A stretch of DNA of 64,000 nucleotides, from contig NZ_CP095053.1 of the NCBI RefSeq assembly GCF_022921095.1, forward strand, positions 3,328,501 through 3,392,500, written 5' to 3'. The translations under genes and the position numbers were made by a program. The notes under the pieces were generated by a model. That model was not told where the DNA came from. It made no database searches and worked only from the letters and a program-made list of their open reading frames with translations. Shown here piece by piece: positions 17,706-26,420 of the stretch; position 1 is the stretch's first letter; each line of letters starts with the position of its first letter. The DNA is from Hymenobacter aerilatus. Lineage in GTDB: Bacteria; Bacteroidota; Bacteroidia; Cytophagales; Hymenobacteraceae.

Positions 17706-18761
17706 ATGCTATTACTGCACCGCCTTACCTGGTTTCGGGTAGCCCTGGCCTGGGGTGTGTTCACGCTGTTCATGATTTTGCTCGTGTATGGGCAGGCCCT
17801 CACCAGTGGCTTGTCGGTGCATTGGCGCACGGCGGTGCTGGGGCCGCTGGTCTATGGCATTATTGGAACCCTGCTCACGCCGGTGGTCTTTGAGCTGGCT
17901 ACGCGCTTCAATCTTACCGCAGGTCGGCGGCGGTGGTTGGCCTACCTGTTGGTGCACGCTGTGGCGAGTGTGCTCATTACGGTGCTCTACCGGGCTTCCT
18001 ACCTCACGCTGCTCTATTTAATGGCCGTACCGGGTGTCCGGCTTTCCTGGGCGGCTATTCTGGGCTCGGTCAACGTCTGGATTCCGATTTACTGGATGGT
18101 GCTGTTTGTGGCCTATGCTCTGGACTTTTACCACAAGTGGCAGCACCGCAGCCTGGAGGCCGCCCGCCTGGAAACCCAGTTGGTGCAGGCCCAATTGCAC
18201 GCGCTGAAGCAGCAGCTCAATCCGCATTTTCTTTTCAATACCCTCAACGCCCTTTCTACGCTGATTGAGGACGAGCCGCGCACAGCCCAGCGCATGACTG
18301 CCAAGCTCGGCGAGTTTTTGCGCCTGGTGCTCGACCACACCGAGGCCCAGCAAGTGCCTCTGGCCGAGGAACTGCATTTCGTGCAGCTCTACCTCGACAT
18401 CGAGCAGGTACGCTTCTCCAATCGCCTCACCTTCACGCACCACGTAGTACCCGCCGCCCTACCTGCCCTGGTGCCGCACCTGCTGTTGCAGCCTCTCATC
18501 GAAAATGCTGTGCGGCACGGACTGGCGGCAGTAGGCGGCGGTAGCATTCATCTGCAAGCGCATCGGCAGGGCGAACAGCTTATGCTGGAAGTGCACAACA
18601 GCGGCAGCAGCCCCCACGCCGATAGTGTGCGTGGGGTAGGCCTGGCCAATACCGAGCAGCGGCTGCGCACCTTGTATGGCAGCCGCTACGTACTTACCCT
18701 ACGCTCGGGTGCGGAGCAGGGCACGGTGGTTCGCCTGGAGCTACCCTTCCAGACAAAGTAA
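17706..18761 (+). CDS. LytS-type sensor histidine kinase
   Basis: A 351-residue membrane kinase. Four hydrophobic segments occupy about residues 8-135. The His_kinase domain follows, with the phospho-accepting His174 in LNPHFLFNTLNAL, the N-box LIENAVRHGL near 265 and the G-box GVGLANTEQRL near 308. No extracellular sensor domain is present, so the membrane part probably senses a membrane or redox state. It forms a two-component pair with the LytTR regulator 29 bases downstream. Confidence 0.93.
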   Translation: MLLLHRLTWFRVALAWGVFTLFMILLVYGQALTSGLSVHWRTAVLGPLVYGIIGTLLTPVVFELATRFNLTAGRRRWLAYLLVHAVASVLITVLYRASYLTLLYLMAVPGVRLSWAAILGSVNVWIPIYWMVLFVAYALDFYHKWQHRSLEAARLETQLVQAQLHALKQQLNPHFLFNTLNALSTLIEDEPRTAQRMTAKLGEFLRLVLDHTEAQQVPLAEELHFVQLYLDIEQVRFSNRLTFTHHVVPAALPALVPHLLLQPLIENAVRHGLAAVGGGSIHLQAHRQGEQLMLEVHNSGSSPHADSVRGVGLANTEQRLRTLYGSRYVLTLRSGAEQGTVVRLELPFQTK

Positions 18762-18790
18762 TCCTACGCTATTCTTGGTTTGCTATTCCT

Positions 18791-19576
18791 ATGTCGTCGA
18801 TTCGCACATTGATTGTTGATGATGAACCGCTTGCTCGCCGACGCATCACTCAGCTCCTGGCCCATGCTCCCGACTTCACGGTGCAGGGCCAGTGCAGCAA
18901 CGGCGCCGAGGCCCTGGCTGCCCTCTCTGGCGATGCAGAAGTAGACCTGGTGTTTATGGACGTGCAGATGCCCGACTTTACGGGCTTGCAGGTGCTCCAG
19001 CAACTCCAGGAGCAACCGATGCCGCTGGTGGTTTTCGTGACGGCCTACGACCGCTACACTCTGCAGGCTTTCGAAGCGCACGCGCTCGACTACCTGCTCA
19101 AGCCCCTCGACCCCGACCGCTTTATTCGCTGCCTGGCCCACGTGCGCCAGCGCATAGCCCAGCACCAAGCCAAGCAGTTGCACCAGCAACTCACCTCCTT
19201 CCTGAGCACCCTACCCAGCCCTGCCGCTCCGCCCACGTTTCCTACCCAGTTGCTGGTGAAGCAGCCAGGACTGCTCTATTTTGTGCCCACGGCGCAGGTG
19301 CATTACCTAGAGGCTACGGGCAACTACGTAACCGTGTACGCTCAAGGTCAGCCCCATGTGCTGCGCTCTACCCTCAGCCAGCTAGAGCGCCAACTCGACC
19401 CCAGCGTATTTCTACGCATTCACCGTTCGCTTATCGTGAACACCCAGCAGGTGAAAGAACTGCGGCCCTGGGCCCACGGCGAGTACCTGCTTACACTGCA
19501 CGATGGCCAGCACCTCACCTCTTCGCGCAGCTACAACGACGCCATTCAGCAGTTTCTGAAACAGTTTATTTCTTGA
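18791..19576 (+). CDS. LytTR-family response regulator
   Basis: A 261-residue regulator. The receiver domain (about 5-125) has the phosphate-accepting Asp57 in VFMDVQMPDFTG, the acidic pair DDEPLAR near the N-terminus, and the LKPLD Lys. The LytTR DNA-binding domain (about 155-258) has the VHYLEATGNYV and FLRIHRSLIVN segments. It is the partner of the upstream LytS kinase. The targets are unknown; the lipoprotein esterase gene 190 bases downstream is one candidate. Confidence 0.93.
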   Translation: MSSIRTLIVDDEPLARRRITQLLAHAPDFTVQGQCSNGAEALAALSGDAEVDLVFMDVQMPDFTGLQVLQQLQEQPMPLVVFVTAYDRYTLQAFEAHALDYLLKPLDPDRFIRCLAHVRQRIAQHQAKQLHQQLTSFLSTLPSPAAPPTFPTQLLVKQPGLLYFVPTAQVHYLEATGNYVTVYAQGQPHVLRSTLSQLERQLDPSVFLRIHRSLIVNTQQVKELRPWAHGEYLLTLHDGQHLTSSRSYNDAIQQFLKQFIS

Positions 19577-19766
19577 ATTACTTCTCGGCAGCCTAGCTAG
19601 CTGAGCAGGCGAATCGGGCCGGCTACCCCTTTTGTAGTGCAGCTTGTCCCTGGGCGTAGCCAGCTCGTCCCTACTAGGAGGCGGGTGTGCATCAGCGGTG
19701 CGTATGAGGGGTGACTTGAGTAGCCAGCGGTTTTAACTGGCTTACTGGGTTCCACCCCTCACCCTC

Positions 19767-20903
19767 ATGATGAACTCCATGAACAATCATCTTTCCTCTT
19801 TGGCCACTGCACGGACTTGGTCTCGGCGCGTAGTTTCTGCGCTTTTCCTGGCTGGTGTGCTGGCCGGCGCCACTTCCTGCAACGACGATTCTGACTCCGA
19901 TAGCACTAGCATCAAGCTCGCCGGCCCGAAGCCCGAGTGGGGCCCAACCATTCACCCGGAGATGCAAACCGTTATCGAAAAGCTTGACCAGCTCAGCGGA
20001 GGCGTACCGCTCAATACCCTCACCCCGCAGCAAGCCCGCATGGCTCCCTCGGCTACTGATGCGGTTATGGCCGTGATGCGTGACTATAATATCCCCGCGC
20101 CCGTGCCGCAGGTAGACACCACAGGGCAGCGTATTCCGGTGTCGGGTGGTACAATTCGCGTACGCATCTACCGTCCGAAGAACGCTACGGGCAACCTGCC
20201 AGCCATTGTGTACTACCACGGCGGCGGCTGGGTTATTGCCAACTTGAATACGTATGACCCATCGGCGCGGGCCTTGTCAGAGCAGACGGGCGCCGTGGTA
20301 GTATCGGTAGCCTACCGGCAGGCCCCGGAGTTTAAGTTTCCCACGGCTCACAACGACTCGTTTGCGGCCTACCGCTGGGTGCGCGACAACGCTACTACCC
20401 TCAACATTAACGCCCAACGCATTGCAGTGGCCGGTGAAAGCGCCGGTGGCAACCTTGCAGGGGCGGTGTGTCTAATGGCTCGTAGCGCCTCGGTGCCACT
20501 GCCCGTGCACCAACTGCTGGTGTACCCCATTGCCCGCTACGACATGAACACCACCTCCTATACGCAATACGCCAACGCCAAACCCCTAAGCAAGCCGCTA
20601 ATGCAGTGGTTCTACGACAAATACCTGACAAGTTCTGCTGACGGTACCAACCCACTGATTTCACTGGTGAATGCTACCAACCTAGGCAGCCTACCCCCAG
20701 CTACGGTCATCAATGCTGAAATTGACCCGCTGCAAAGCGAAGGTCAAGAGTACGCCAGCAAGCTGAAAGCCGCCGGTGTATCCGTAACATCGAAGGTGTA
20801 TGAGGGCGTGACGCACGAGTTCTTCGGTATGGCCACGGTAGTACCCGAGGCCCGCGAAGCGCAAGCCCTAGCTGCCTCAGAATTGAAAAAGAGCTTGCAG
20901 TAG
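19767..20903 (+). CDS. Lipoprotein esterase/lipase, HSL-type alpha/beta hydrolase
   Basis: A 378-residue protein with a lipoprotein signal (hydrophobic stretch ending AGATSCND, lipid Cys about 36), so it is anchored in a membrane. The hormone-sensitive-lipase fold shows the oxyanion motif HGGGW (His151), the nucleophile Ser225 in GESAGG, an Asp in AEIDPLQ, and the catalytic His in GVTHEFFG. It should hydrolyse short acyl esters; the natural substrate is unknown. A strong hairpin terminator follows. Confidence 0.9.
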   Translation: MMNSMNNHLSSLATARTWSRRVVSALFLAGVLAGATSCNDDSDSDSTSIKLAGPKPEWGPTIHPEMQTVIEKLDQLSGGVPLNTLTPQQARMAPSATDAVMAVMRDYNIPAPVPQVDTTGQRIPVSGGTIRVRIYRPKNATGNLPAIVYYHGGGWVIANLNTYDPSARALSEQTGAVVVSVAYRQAPEFKFPTAHNDSFAAYRWVRDNATTLNINAQRIAVAGESAGGNLAGAVCLMARSASVPLPVHQLLVYPIARYDMNTTSYTQYANAKPLSKPLMQWFYDKYLTSSADGTNPLISLVNATNLGSLPPATVINAEIDPLQSEGQEYASKLKAAGVSVTSKVYEGVTHEFFGMATVVPEAREAQALAASELKKSLQ

Positions 20904-20931
20904 CCTTTTGCTACTTCGATAGTAGCTTTTT

Positions 20932-20984
20932 ATCAAAGCAACACGGCACGGCGTCTACAAGACACCGTGCCGTGTTGCTTTGAT
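20932..20984 (+). terminator. Strong hairpin terminator after the esterase
   Basis: Arms of 24 bases (20932-20955 with 20961-20984) pair at 23 positions with one wobble and a five-base loop. AT-rich feet (ATCAAAG/CTTTGAT) make it work in both directions. Confidence 0.8.
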
Positions 20985-21088
20985 ACAGGCTGATAGCGTG
21001 GAGCTGCGCTACAATAAGCGCCGTGGCGTTCTGTATCAGCTTACTGGCGGATGATGGCGCGGGGCTGTTCCCTATGTCATCAAGCCAA

Positions 21089-21133
21089 AAACCGTCTGTC
21101 ATGCTGAGCTTGTCGAAGCATGACAGACGGTTT
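21089..21133. repeat. Type II repeat fragment forming a hairpin
   Basis: Perfect 17-base arms (21089-21105 with 21117-21133) reading AAACCGTCTGTCATGCT, with the loop GAGCTTGTCGA. The inner part equals the start of the type II repeat, so this is a shortened copy. Confidence 0.8.
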
Positions 21134-21209
21134 GCTTCTTATTGTTCAGGAATAAGCCTGATGTCCATAAGCAAGTAGGCCGTTACATTTGTTGTAGCAA
21201 CTAGCCACT

Positions 21210-21269
21210 CGACAGGAAGGGCCAGAAGGCAATCTGCGCGCGCAGATTGCCTTCTGGCCCTTCCTGTCG
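21210..21269. repeat. Perfect 60-base palindrome without loop
   Basis: Two 30-base arms are exactly complementary with no spacer; the centre is CTGCGCGCGCAG at 21234-21245. It lies 75 bases upstream of the exporter start. It has no T-run and no similarity to the other repeats here. Confidence 0.9.
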
Positions 21270-21343
21270 GAGCTGCACCCGTATTCCTTTCTTGTTCTCG
21301 TATCCTGCTGGCGGCGCTTCCGGCAGTGTTTTCCGGCTGTTTC

Positions 21344-22570
21344 ATGACCAATCAACGGTATTTCTTTCTCATCCTCATCCTGGGTGCCCTCACGGCTTTA
21401 GGGCCTTTCTCCATTGATATGTATCTGCCGGGATTTCCGGCTATTGCGCAAGATCTGCATACAAGTGTGTCGCAGGTAGCACTTTCGTTATCGAGCTTCT
21501 TCATCGGTATTTCGGCGGGGCAGCTTCTCTATGGCCCGCTGCTGGACCGGTTTGGGCGCAAAAAACCGCTCTATTTTGGGCTGGCGCTCTACGTAGTGGC
21601 CTCGCTGAGCTGCTTGGCGGTGCACCGTATTGAAACGCTCATTGCCTTGCGCTTCATCCAGGCCATTGGCAGTTGCTCGGCAGCCGTGGCGTCGGTAGCG
21701 ATGGTGCGGGACTTATTTCCCGTGAAAGAAAACGCCAAGGTTTTTGCCCTGCTGATGCTGGTTTTGAGTGTTTCGCCGCTGTTAGCGCCTACCCTTGGCG
21801 GCTACGTGACGGCGGCCTACGGCTGGCAGGCCGTATTCCTGGCGCTGGGTGTGCTGGGTGGTCTGCTGTTGCTAGCCTCGTTCCTGTGGCTACCCAACGG
21901 CTATACGCCCGACACCACGCTCTCGCTACGGCCCCGGCCCATCCTCACCAACTTCTGGACCGTACTGCGTGAACCCCAGTTTGCCACGTACGCGCTGACC
22001 GGGGCCGTCTCGTTTAGCGGTCTGTTTGCCTACGTGTCGGGCTCTCCCTTGGTGTTCATGGACCTCTACCACGTAGAGGGGAAGGTATACGGGTGGATTT
22101 TCGCTTTTCTCTCTATCGGGCTTATCGGGGCCAGTCAGGTTAACAGCCTGCTGTTGCGCCGCTACCAGAGCGAGCAGATTGTGCTGGTTGCTCTGAGCTG
22201 TCAGTTGCTGACCACGGTGGTATTGCTAGGCCTAACTAGCGCGGGCGTATTGGGCTTGGGCGGCATGGTCGCTTTGCTATTCGTCTTTTTGAGCTGCCTG
22301 GGTTTCACCAGCCCCAACACGTCGGCTTTGTCCTTGGCCCCGTTCACGCGCCATGCAGGCAGTGCCGCTGCCCTGATGGGCGCCCTACAAATGGGCGCGG
22401 GTGCCCTCGCATCGCTGGGCGTGAGTCTGTTCGACGCTCGCTCTGCAGTCCCGATGGTGGCTCTCATGGCCGGTGCTTCTTTGCTGGCGCTGCTCCTACT
22501 ACTGGTAGGCCGGCAGCGGGTGACGCACCTCGTGGCTGCTGCGCCCGGCGTGGGCGGAGCTATGCATTAA
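21344..22570 (+). CDS. MFS drug exporter, Bcr/CflA family
   Basis: A 408-residue, 12-helix inner-membrane transporter. The N-terminus with LGPFSIDMYLPGFPAIA is the hallmark of the Bcr/CflA drug:proton antiporter family, followed by the MFS loop GPLLDRFGRKKP. The ATG at 21344 is preferred over the one at 21326 because it opens directly into the conserved region. Likely substrates are drugs such as bicyclomycin or chloramphenicol, or sulfur compounds, as known for relatives; this is not readable from the sequence. Confidence 0.9.
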   Translation: MTNQRYFFLILILGALTALGPFSIDMYLPGFPAIAQDLHTSVSQVALSLSSFFIGISAGQLLYGPLLDRFGRKKPLYFGLALYVVASLSCLAVHRIETLIALRFIQAIGSCSAAVASVAMVRDLFPVKENAKVFALLMLVLSVSPLLAPTLGGYVTAAYGWQAVFLALGVLGGLLLLASFLWLPNGYTPDTTLSLRPRPILTNFWTVLREPQFATYALTGAVSFSGLFAYVSGSPLVFMDLYHVEGKVYGWIFAFLSIGLIGASQVNSLLLRRYQSEQIVLVALSCQLLTTVVLLGLTSAGVLGLGGMVALLFVFLSCLGFTSPNTSALSLAPFTRHAGSAAALMGALQMGAGALASLGVSLFDARSAVPMVALMAGASLLALLLLLVGRQRVTHLVAAAPGVGGAMH

Positions 22571-22879
22571 CGGTGTAGTTTCATCGTGGGGTAGGAGGTC
22601 AGGTAGGAGTAAGGCTCTTTTGCCACTGAGCTGAGCCTACACGAATTCGCATGGAGTCAGGCCACACAGGGTCTTCAGGCGCTTGGCTTGGTTATAGTGT
22701 TGAGGTAGGCTGCTAGCGTTTATAAGGTTTCCCAACTTCGTTGATTACAGAAAAGGGCCATAACTGGACCCCGATTGGGCAAAACGACGCGAGTACGCGA
22801 CCAGACTCTATTGGCTTATTTCGGCGTAAAACCCTAGCGGCGGTAGAAAAGCACATGGCTTGGCTGGCCGGGAACGGCG
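22571..22879. other. Intergenic region with a transposase remnant
   Basis: 309 bases between convergent genes. The middle part (22637-22744) is the degraded end of a transposase; nothing else is recognised. Confidence 0.6.
22637..22744 (-). pseudogene. IS481-type transposase remnant, C-terminal end
   Basis: Read on the minus strand this gives about 35 codons ending HYNQAKRLKTLCGLTPCEFV and a stop. The pattern (Y-N-x-A-K-R-L-K-T-L-x-G-L-T-P-x-E-F) is the C-terminal signature of the IS481/IS3-like integrase catalytic domain. An in-frame stop closes the frame upstream, and the DDE residues are missing, so only a scar is left. Confidence 0.65.
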
Positions 22880-23746
22880 TCACTTCAAATCTACTAAGGC
22901 ACCGTACACGCCATCGACTACCTGCGCCATGCGGTGAAAATCGAGTGTATCGATGGTATCGGAGGTCTGGTGATAGTTCGGGTTGCGCAAGAACGACGTG
23001 TCGTTGATCATGACGGCATCATGGCCGTAGCGCCAGTAGTTGCGGTGGTCGGAAAGCCCTGCCAGTGCCACAGACGCAGGCATATTGATGCGCTGCACAT
23101 CCAGTGAGCCAGAATGGGCCTGCATTAATTGCTGCACTTGCTGGGTGAAACCCTCCTGCCCCTCCCGGCCTACCACTGTAATAAAGTTGCCGGTATTTGG
23201 ATATAGCGCCGCCAGTGCTGGGTTCGGGAATTGCTGGGAGCCGGGCTCATCGCTAAAGTACCCGATCATCTCGTAGCAGATCATAGCCCGCACTACTGCA
23301 CCCGCTTCCTGCAACGACTTGGCGTGCACGGCGCTGCCCATGTTATCGGTGGCGAAGTAGGGTGGCTCTTCTAGGCAATACGCTACCAGGTCGAGACGGT
23401 AGAGCAGGGCGGGGCGCTGCTCGTGCAGTAGGCGGGCGGTTTCGAGTAAGCCGGCCACGGCACTGGCGTTGTCGTCGGCACCGGGCTGGTCGCCGCACAC
23501 GTCGTAGTGTGCCCCTACTACAATACGCGGGGCATCGGGCGGCCCGTAGGAGGCGATGATGTTGCGATATTCCCGGCCATCGACGCGGAATACCTGGTCC
23601 TGTGGCTGGCCGCCAGCTTGGTGTAGCGCCTCCCGAATGTAGTCGGCCGCTTGGTTGAGCGAAGCCAAGTTGCGGTAGTTGCGCGCCGGTTGCAGCTCGG
23701 TCAGGAACTGCACATCGGCATAGAGTCGGGTGTGATTAGCAGCCAT
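22880..23746 (-). CDS. M28-family zinc aminopeptidase
   Basis: A 288-residue protein of the peptidase M28 fold. Zinc ligands are visible in order: His and Asp in AHYDVCG, the bridging Asp in ADDNASAVAG, Glu in CLEEPPYF, and the C-terminal His in NYHQTSD. It has no signal peptide, so it is probably cytoplasmic, although many M28 members are secreted. It should remove N-terminal residues from peptides. It is convergent with the Bcr/CflA exporter. Confidence 0.9.
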   Translation of the reverse strand: MAANHTRLYADVQFLTELQPARNYRNLASLNQAADYIREALHQAGGQPQDQVFRVDGREYRNIIASYGPPDAPRIVVGAHYDVCGDQPGADDNASAVAGLLETARLLHEQRPALLYRLDLVAYCLEEPPYFATDNMGSAVHAKSLQEAGAVVRAMICYEMIGYFSDEPGSQQFPNPALAALYPNTGNFITVVGREGQEGFTQQVQQLMQAHSGSLDVQRINMPASVALAGLSDHRNYWRYGHDAVMINDTSFLRNPNYHQTSDTIDTLDFHRMAQVVDGVYGALVDLK

Positions 23747-23867
23747 AGGAAGGAGCGCGGGCGTAGTTGAGTATCAGATACTATACGAATAGCAAGGCTT
23801 TGCCTGCCTAAAAATCACTCTTTTATCTGGGTAGCTGAGCAGCACTTGAGCACCTAAATGCTTACTC

Positions 23868-24395
23868 CTACCCCAACAGCTCTAGAAGTAGCTGGTGCCC
23901 CTGCGGCCACAGCCCCAACCCCGATTCGGCGTTTAGATGCCCGAGCGCACCCATGTTTACAAACCGGCTACCCCAGGCTTCCGCAAACTGTTGGGCTCTA
24001 GCTAGGCTGACGTACTGATCATTGGTGCTGGCTACCACGATGCTAGGAAACGGTAGGCGCGCCAGTGGCATGGGCGCAAAGCCCACCACTTCGGGCGGAA
24101 AGTCGGGCCGGTCTACATCGGCGGGCGCTACGAATAGAACGCCTTGCAGTTGGTGGCGGGTGGTAGCGGCCCAGTGCGCCACCGTAGCGCAAGCCAGGCT
24201 GTGCGCCACCAGCACTACCTGCGGGCCGGCAGCAGCTATGGCAGCTTCCAAAGCTTGTACCCAATCGGTGCAAACGGGGTGGTCCCAATCGTGCTGCTGC
24301 ACGCGCTGGTAACTGTACTGTTGCTCCCACTGTGTTTGCCAGTGCGCTGAGCCGGAGCCGCCTAGTCCAGGTGCGGTGAGGATGGTAGTGGGCAT
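23868..24395 (-). CDS. RBBP9/YdeN-type serine hydrolase
   Basis: A 175-residue small alpha/beta hydrolase, the usual length for the RBBP9/YdeN family. The N-terminus TAPGLGGSGSAHWQTQWE is characteristic. The nucleophile Ser is in VAHSLACA, the Asp in ASTNDQYVS, and the His in GHLNAESGLG. Members act as small esterases of uncertain substrate. It is on the same strand as the M28 peptidase but 121 bases apart. Confidence 0.88.
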   Translation of the reverse strand: MPTTILTAPGLGGSGSAHWQTQWEQQYSYQRVQQHDWDHPVCTDWVQALEAAIAAAGPQVVLVAHSLACATVAHWAATTRHQLQGVLFVAPADVDRPDFPPEVVGFAPMPLARLPFPSIVVASTNDQYVSLARAQQFAEAWGSRFVNMGALGHLNAESGLGLWPQGHQLLLELLG

Positions 24396-24504
24396 AAGGA
24401 AAAGGTTATCCTGCGAATGTAAGCGCTTGTTGCTGCGTATGCTACGCCAACGCGTAGCAAGGTAGCTGGCGCGAGTTTAGCGCAGCATAACTCGTACTGC
24501 CGAT

Positions 24505-24527
24505 GCTGGGAGGCACAGCCTCCCAGC
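24505..24527. terminator. Hairpin at the foot of the IS5 element
   Basis: Perfect 10-base stem (24505-24514 with 24518-24527) and three-base loop. Its last base is the first base of the CTAG next to the insertion sequence, so the element sits at the base of the hairpin. Confidence 0.6.
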
Positions 24528-24530
24528 TAG

Positions 24531-25323
24531 GCTGTGTGGACATCTAGCGCATCCAATCGAGGGCAGCGAGCAAGTGGGCCACGGCTAAAAAGGAGGTAGC
24601 CGTTTTCTCGTAACGGGTCGCAAAGCCGCGGGCTTCTTTGAGGCGGCCGAAGAAGCGCTCCACCTTGTTGCGGTCGGCGTATAGGTTTTCGTCATAGGCG
24701 CGTTGGTCGAGGCGGTTGGCTTTGGGCGGGATGACGGCTTCGATTTCGCCTTGGGCCAACGTCTTGAGCACGTGATTGGTATCATACGCCTTGCCGGCGA
24801 CTACCGCGCCGGGTTGTTGCGGTAAGGCCGCCAACAGGCCGGGCAATTGGGGGCGGTCGGCGGCTTCGCCCGGCGTCAGGGCCAAGTGCAGGCAATTGCC
24901 TAATGCGTCCACCACCGCATGCACTTTGGTGCCGAAACCACCGCGCGAGCGGCCGAGGGCTTCGTTGGCCGGCGTGCTTTTTTTTGTCCGGCCGCCGCTT
25001 TGTGCGCCTTGGCCGTGGTCGAGTCGACCAGCACCCAGGCATAATCCGGTTCCTGCACGGCCTGAAACAACGCGGCCCACACGCCCGCATGTGCCCAGCG
25101 GCGGAAACGCCGCGCCACGGTGTTCCATGGACCGAACCGCTCGGGCAAGTCGCGCCACGCCACGCCCGTGCGCACCCGGTACAGCACGGCGTTGACGAAC
25201 AGGCGGTTATCGCGCCCTGTGCCCAGCCGGCCGAGGGCGTGTGGTTCGACCATTTTCCATTCGCGTTCGGTTAATTCATGACGGCGCATGGCGTAAAAAT
25301 ACTCTCCTTGCTGTCCACACACT
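24531..25323 (-). mobile_element. IS5-family insertion sequence, IS427 group
   Basis: A complete 793-base element. The ends carry 12-base inverted repeats sharing TGTGTGGACA (24531-24542; 25312-25323), and both sides are bordered by CTAG (24527-24530 and 25324-25327), the usual target duplication of this group. It contains two overlapping transposase frames joined by a run of eight A. Intact ends and frames suggest recent insertion. Confidence 0.88.
24544..25289 (-). CDS. IS5-family transposase made by -1 frameshift
   Basis: Frame A runs from the ATG at 25289 (MRRHELTEREW) with the DUF4096-type N-terminal domain and the first catalytic Asp in WVLVDSTTAKAHK. At the A8 run (24978-24985) a -1 slip moves it to frame B, which continues ALGRSRGGFGTKVHAVVDALGN, then the second Asp in AGKAYDTNHV and the last Glu in KVERFFGRLKEARG, giving DDE. 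Without slipping, frame A ends at 24900. The family is known to use this kind of programmed frameshifting. Confidence 0.85.
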
Positions 25324-25411
25324 CTAGAACGATGACGTTTGAATAGCACGGTTCCGCGTCGCCGCTGCGCGGCAGATGAGGTGCAAGCTCATCGTTAGTA
25401 CTGAGTGCGAG

Positions 25412-25861
25412 TTACCGTAACTTCCACCATGGTTTCTTCAAACCTGGGTTCTGCTGGTCGACTTCCTCTATTAGTCCCAAGTCGCCGTTTTCAGGAAGTA
25501 ATATAGGTCCTTCGAAACTAGGGTCATAAAAGCCAACTTGATATTTTCGAGCCAGTCGGTGAGCCGTCTCGTGCGCTTCCTTTGCCAATGACCAGCTAAA
25601 GGCGGCATAGATTACTACACGGCCAATGCTGTAGTCTGTTTCGTAATCACTCTTGTGGCCATCGGTCGTGTTAGGACCGTTCATATCAGGAAATGTTTGC
25701 TCCATTTCCATTAACCAGGCCCGAAGTTCATGAGTGGTAATAGCTGGGTCACTGTATATGTGCTCCTCTTTCCATTCTGTTTGGGCATCATACCATCCCA
25801 TAAATTCAGTCCGCGTTTTTGGGGCGGCCTCCTTGCTGAAAACTAGTAGGTCGTAGCTCAT
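25412..25861 (-). CDS. Unknown protein, MSYDLLVF family
   Basis: A 149-residue soluble protein with no signal or membrane segment. Recognisable features are the N-terminal MSYDLLVF, a WYDAQTEW block, MNGPNTTDGH and DYSIGRVVIYAAFSWS. From memory, such proteins are widespread single-domain proteins often found near polymorphic toxins, where they may act as immunity proteins; no toxin is seen here. The GC content is clearly lower than in the flanks. It starts one base after the stop of the upstream gene, so the two form an operon. Confidence 0.7.
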   Translation of the reverse strand: MSYDLLVFSKEAAPKTRTEFMGWYDAQTEWKEEHIYSDPAITTHELRAWLMEMEQTFPDMNGPNTTDGHKSDYETDYSIGRVVIYAAFSWSLAKEAHETAHRLARKYQVGFYDPSFEGPILLPENGDLGLIEEVDQQNPGLKKPWWKLR

Positions 25862-25862
25862 G

Positions 25863-26321
25863 CTAGTTAACTTTATCTATACTACTACCATTCCAAATAG
25901 CATATCCTCCTTCCGTCTGCGCAATAATGAGCGTACCGTCTTCATCTACAGGCAATCCGTCTGAGAGTTGCCAAGGTTCATTGCCATCTTCTGATGTACC
26001 TGAAATTCTAAACCAAGATCCATCTTCAAAATATACCTCCAAGTCTGACGCAGCAGTACAAGTCGCGTCAACTACCATCTTCAAATTTACCCGGTTCATT
26101 CCTATGAGCAAATACTCATTGGAATCAGTACACGGTCCGTGTTCAGGATGAAATAGGATGGGCGAATCAAAACATAACACCATATCATTTCCATGTTCAT
26201 TACGAAAATGAACAAGAGGCATCTGATGCATAATCCCAAAGCTCTCCACACTGGTATTCAATAATAACTTTCTAACTAATCTATTCGCAGTTGCATTAAC
26301 TGCCTCTTCATGAAGCGCCAT
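25863..26321 (-). CDS. Unknown AT-rich protein
   Basis: A 152-residue protein with no recognised family, signal peptide or membrane segment. It is acidic and rich in beta-type stretches (LLIGMNRVNLKMVVD, DLEVYFEDGSWFRISG). Base composition and codon use are AT-rich compared with neighbours on both sides, and it is directly upstream of the MSYDLLVF-type gene. The pair sits between a complete IS element and the large a2m gene, which suggests transfer. A role as immunity or small defence protein is only a guess. Confidence 0.6.
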   Translation of the reverse strand: MALHEEAVNATANRLVRKLLLNTSVESFGIMHQMPLVHFRNEHGNDMVLCFDSPILFHPEHGPCTDSNEYLLIGMNRVNLKMVVDATCTAASDLEVYFEDGSWFRISGTSEDGNEPWQLSDGLPVDEDGTLIIAQTEGGYAIWNGSSIDKVN

Positions 26322-26420
26322 TTTATTATCTAATTATTTAAGCAAAACATTGCGCATACAAAATACTATATAGCGCCCGTTTTCTATACCTTACCTCCTC
26401 TATCTCAACTATACCCGATA

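Larger units (their letters stand above)
20904..21343. other. Intergenic region rich in palindromes
   Basis: 440 bases without a recognisable gene. It holds three independent long inverted repeats (20932-20984, 21089-21133, 21210-21269) and a weaker TGATACAG/CTGTATCA pair (20981-20988 with 21031-21038). Confidence 0.7.
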
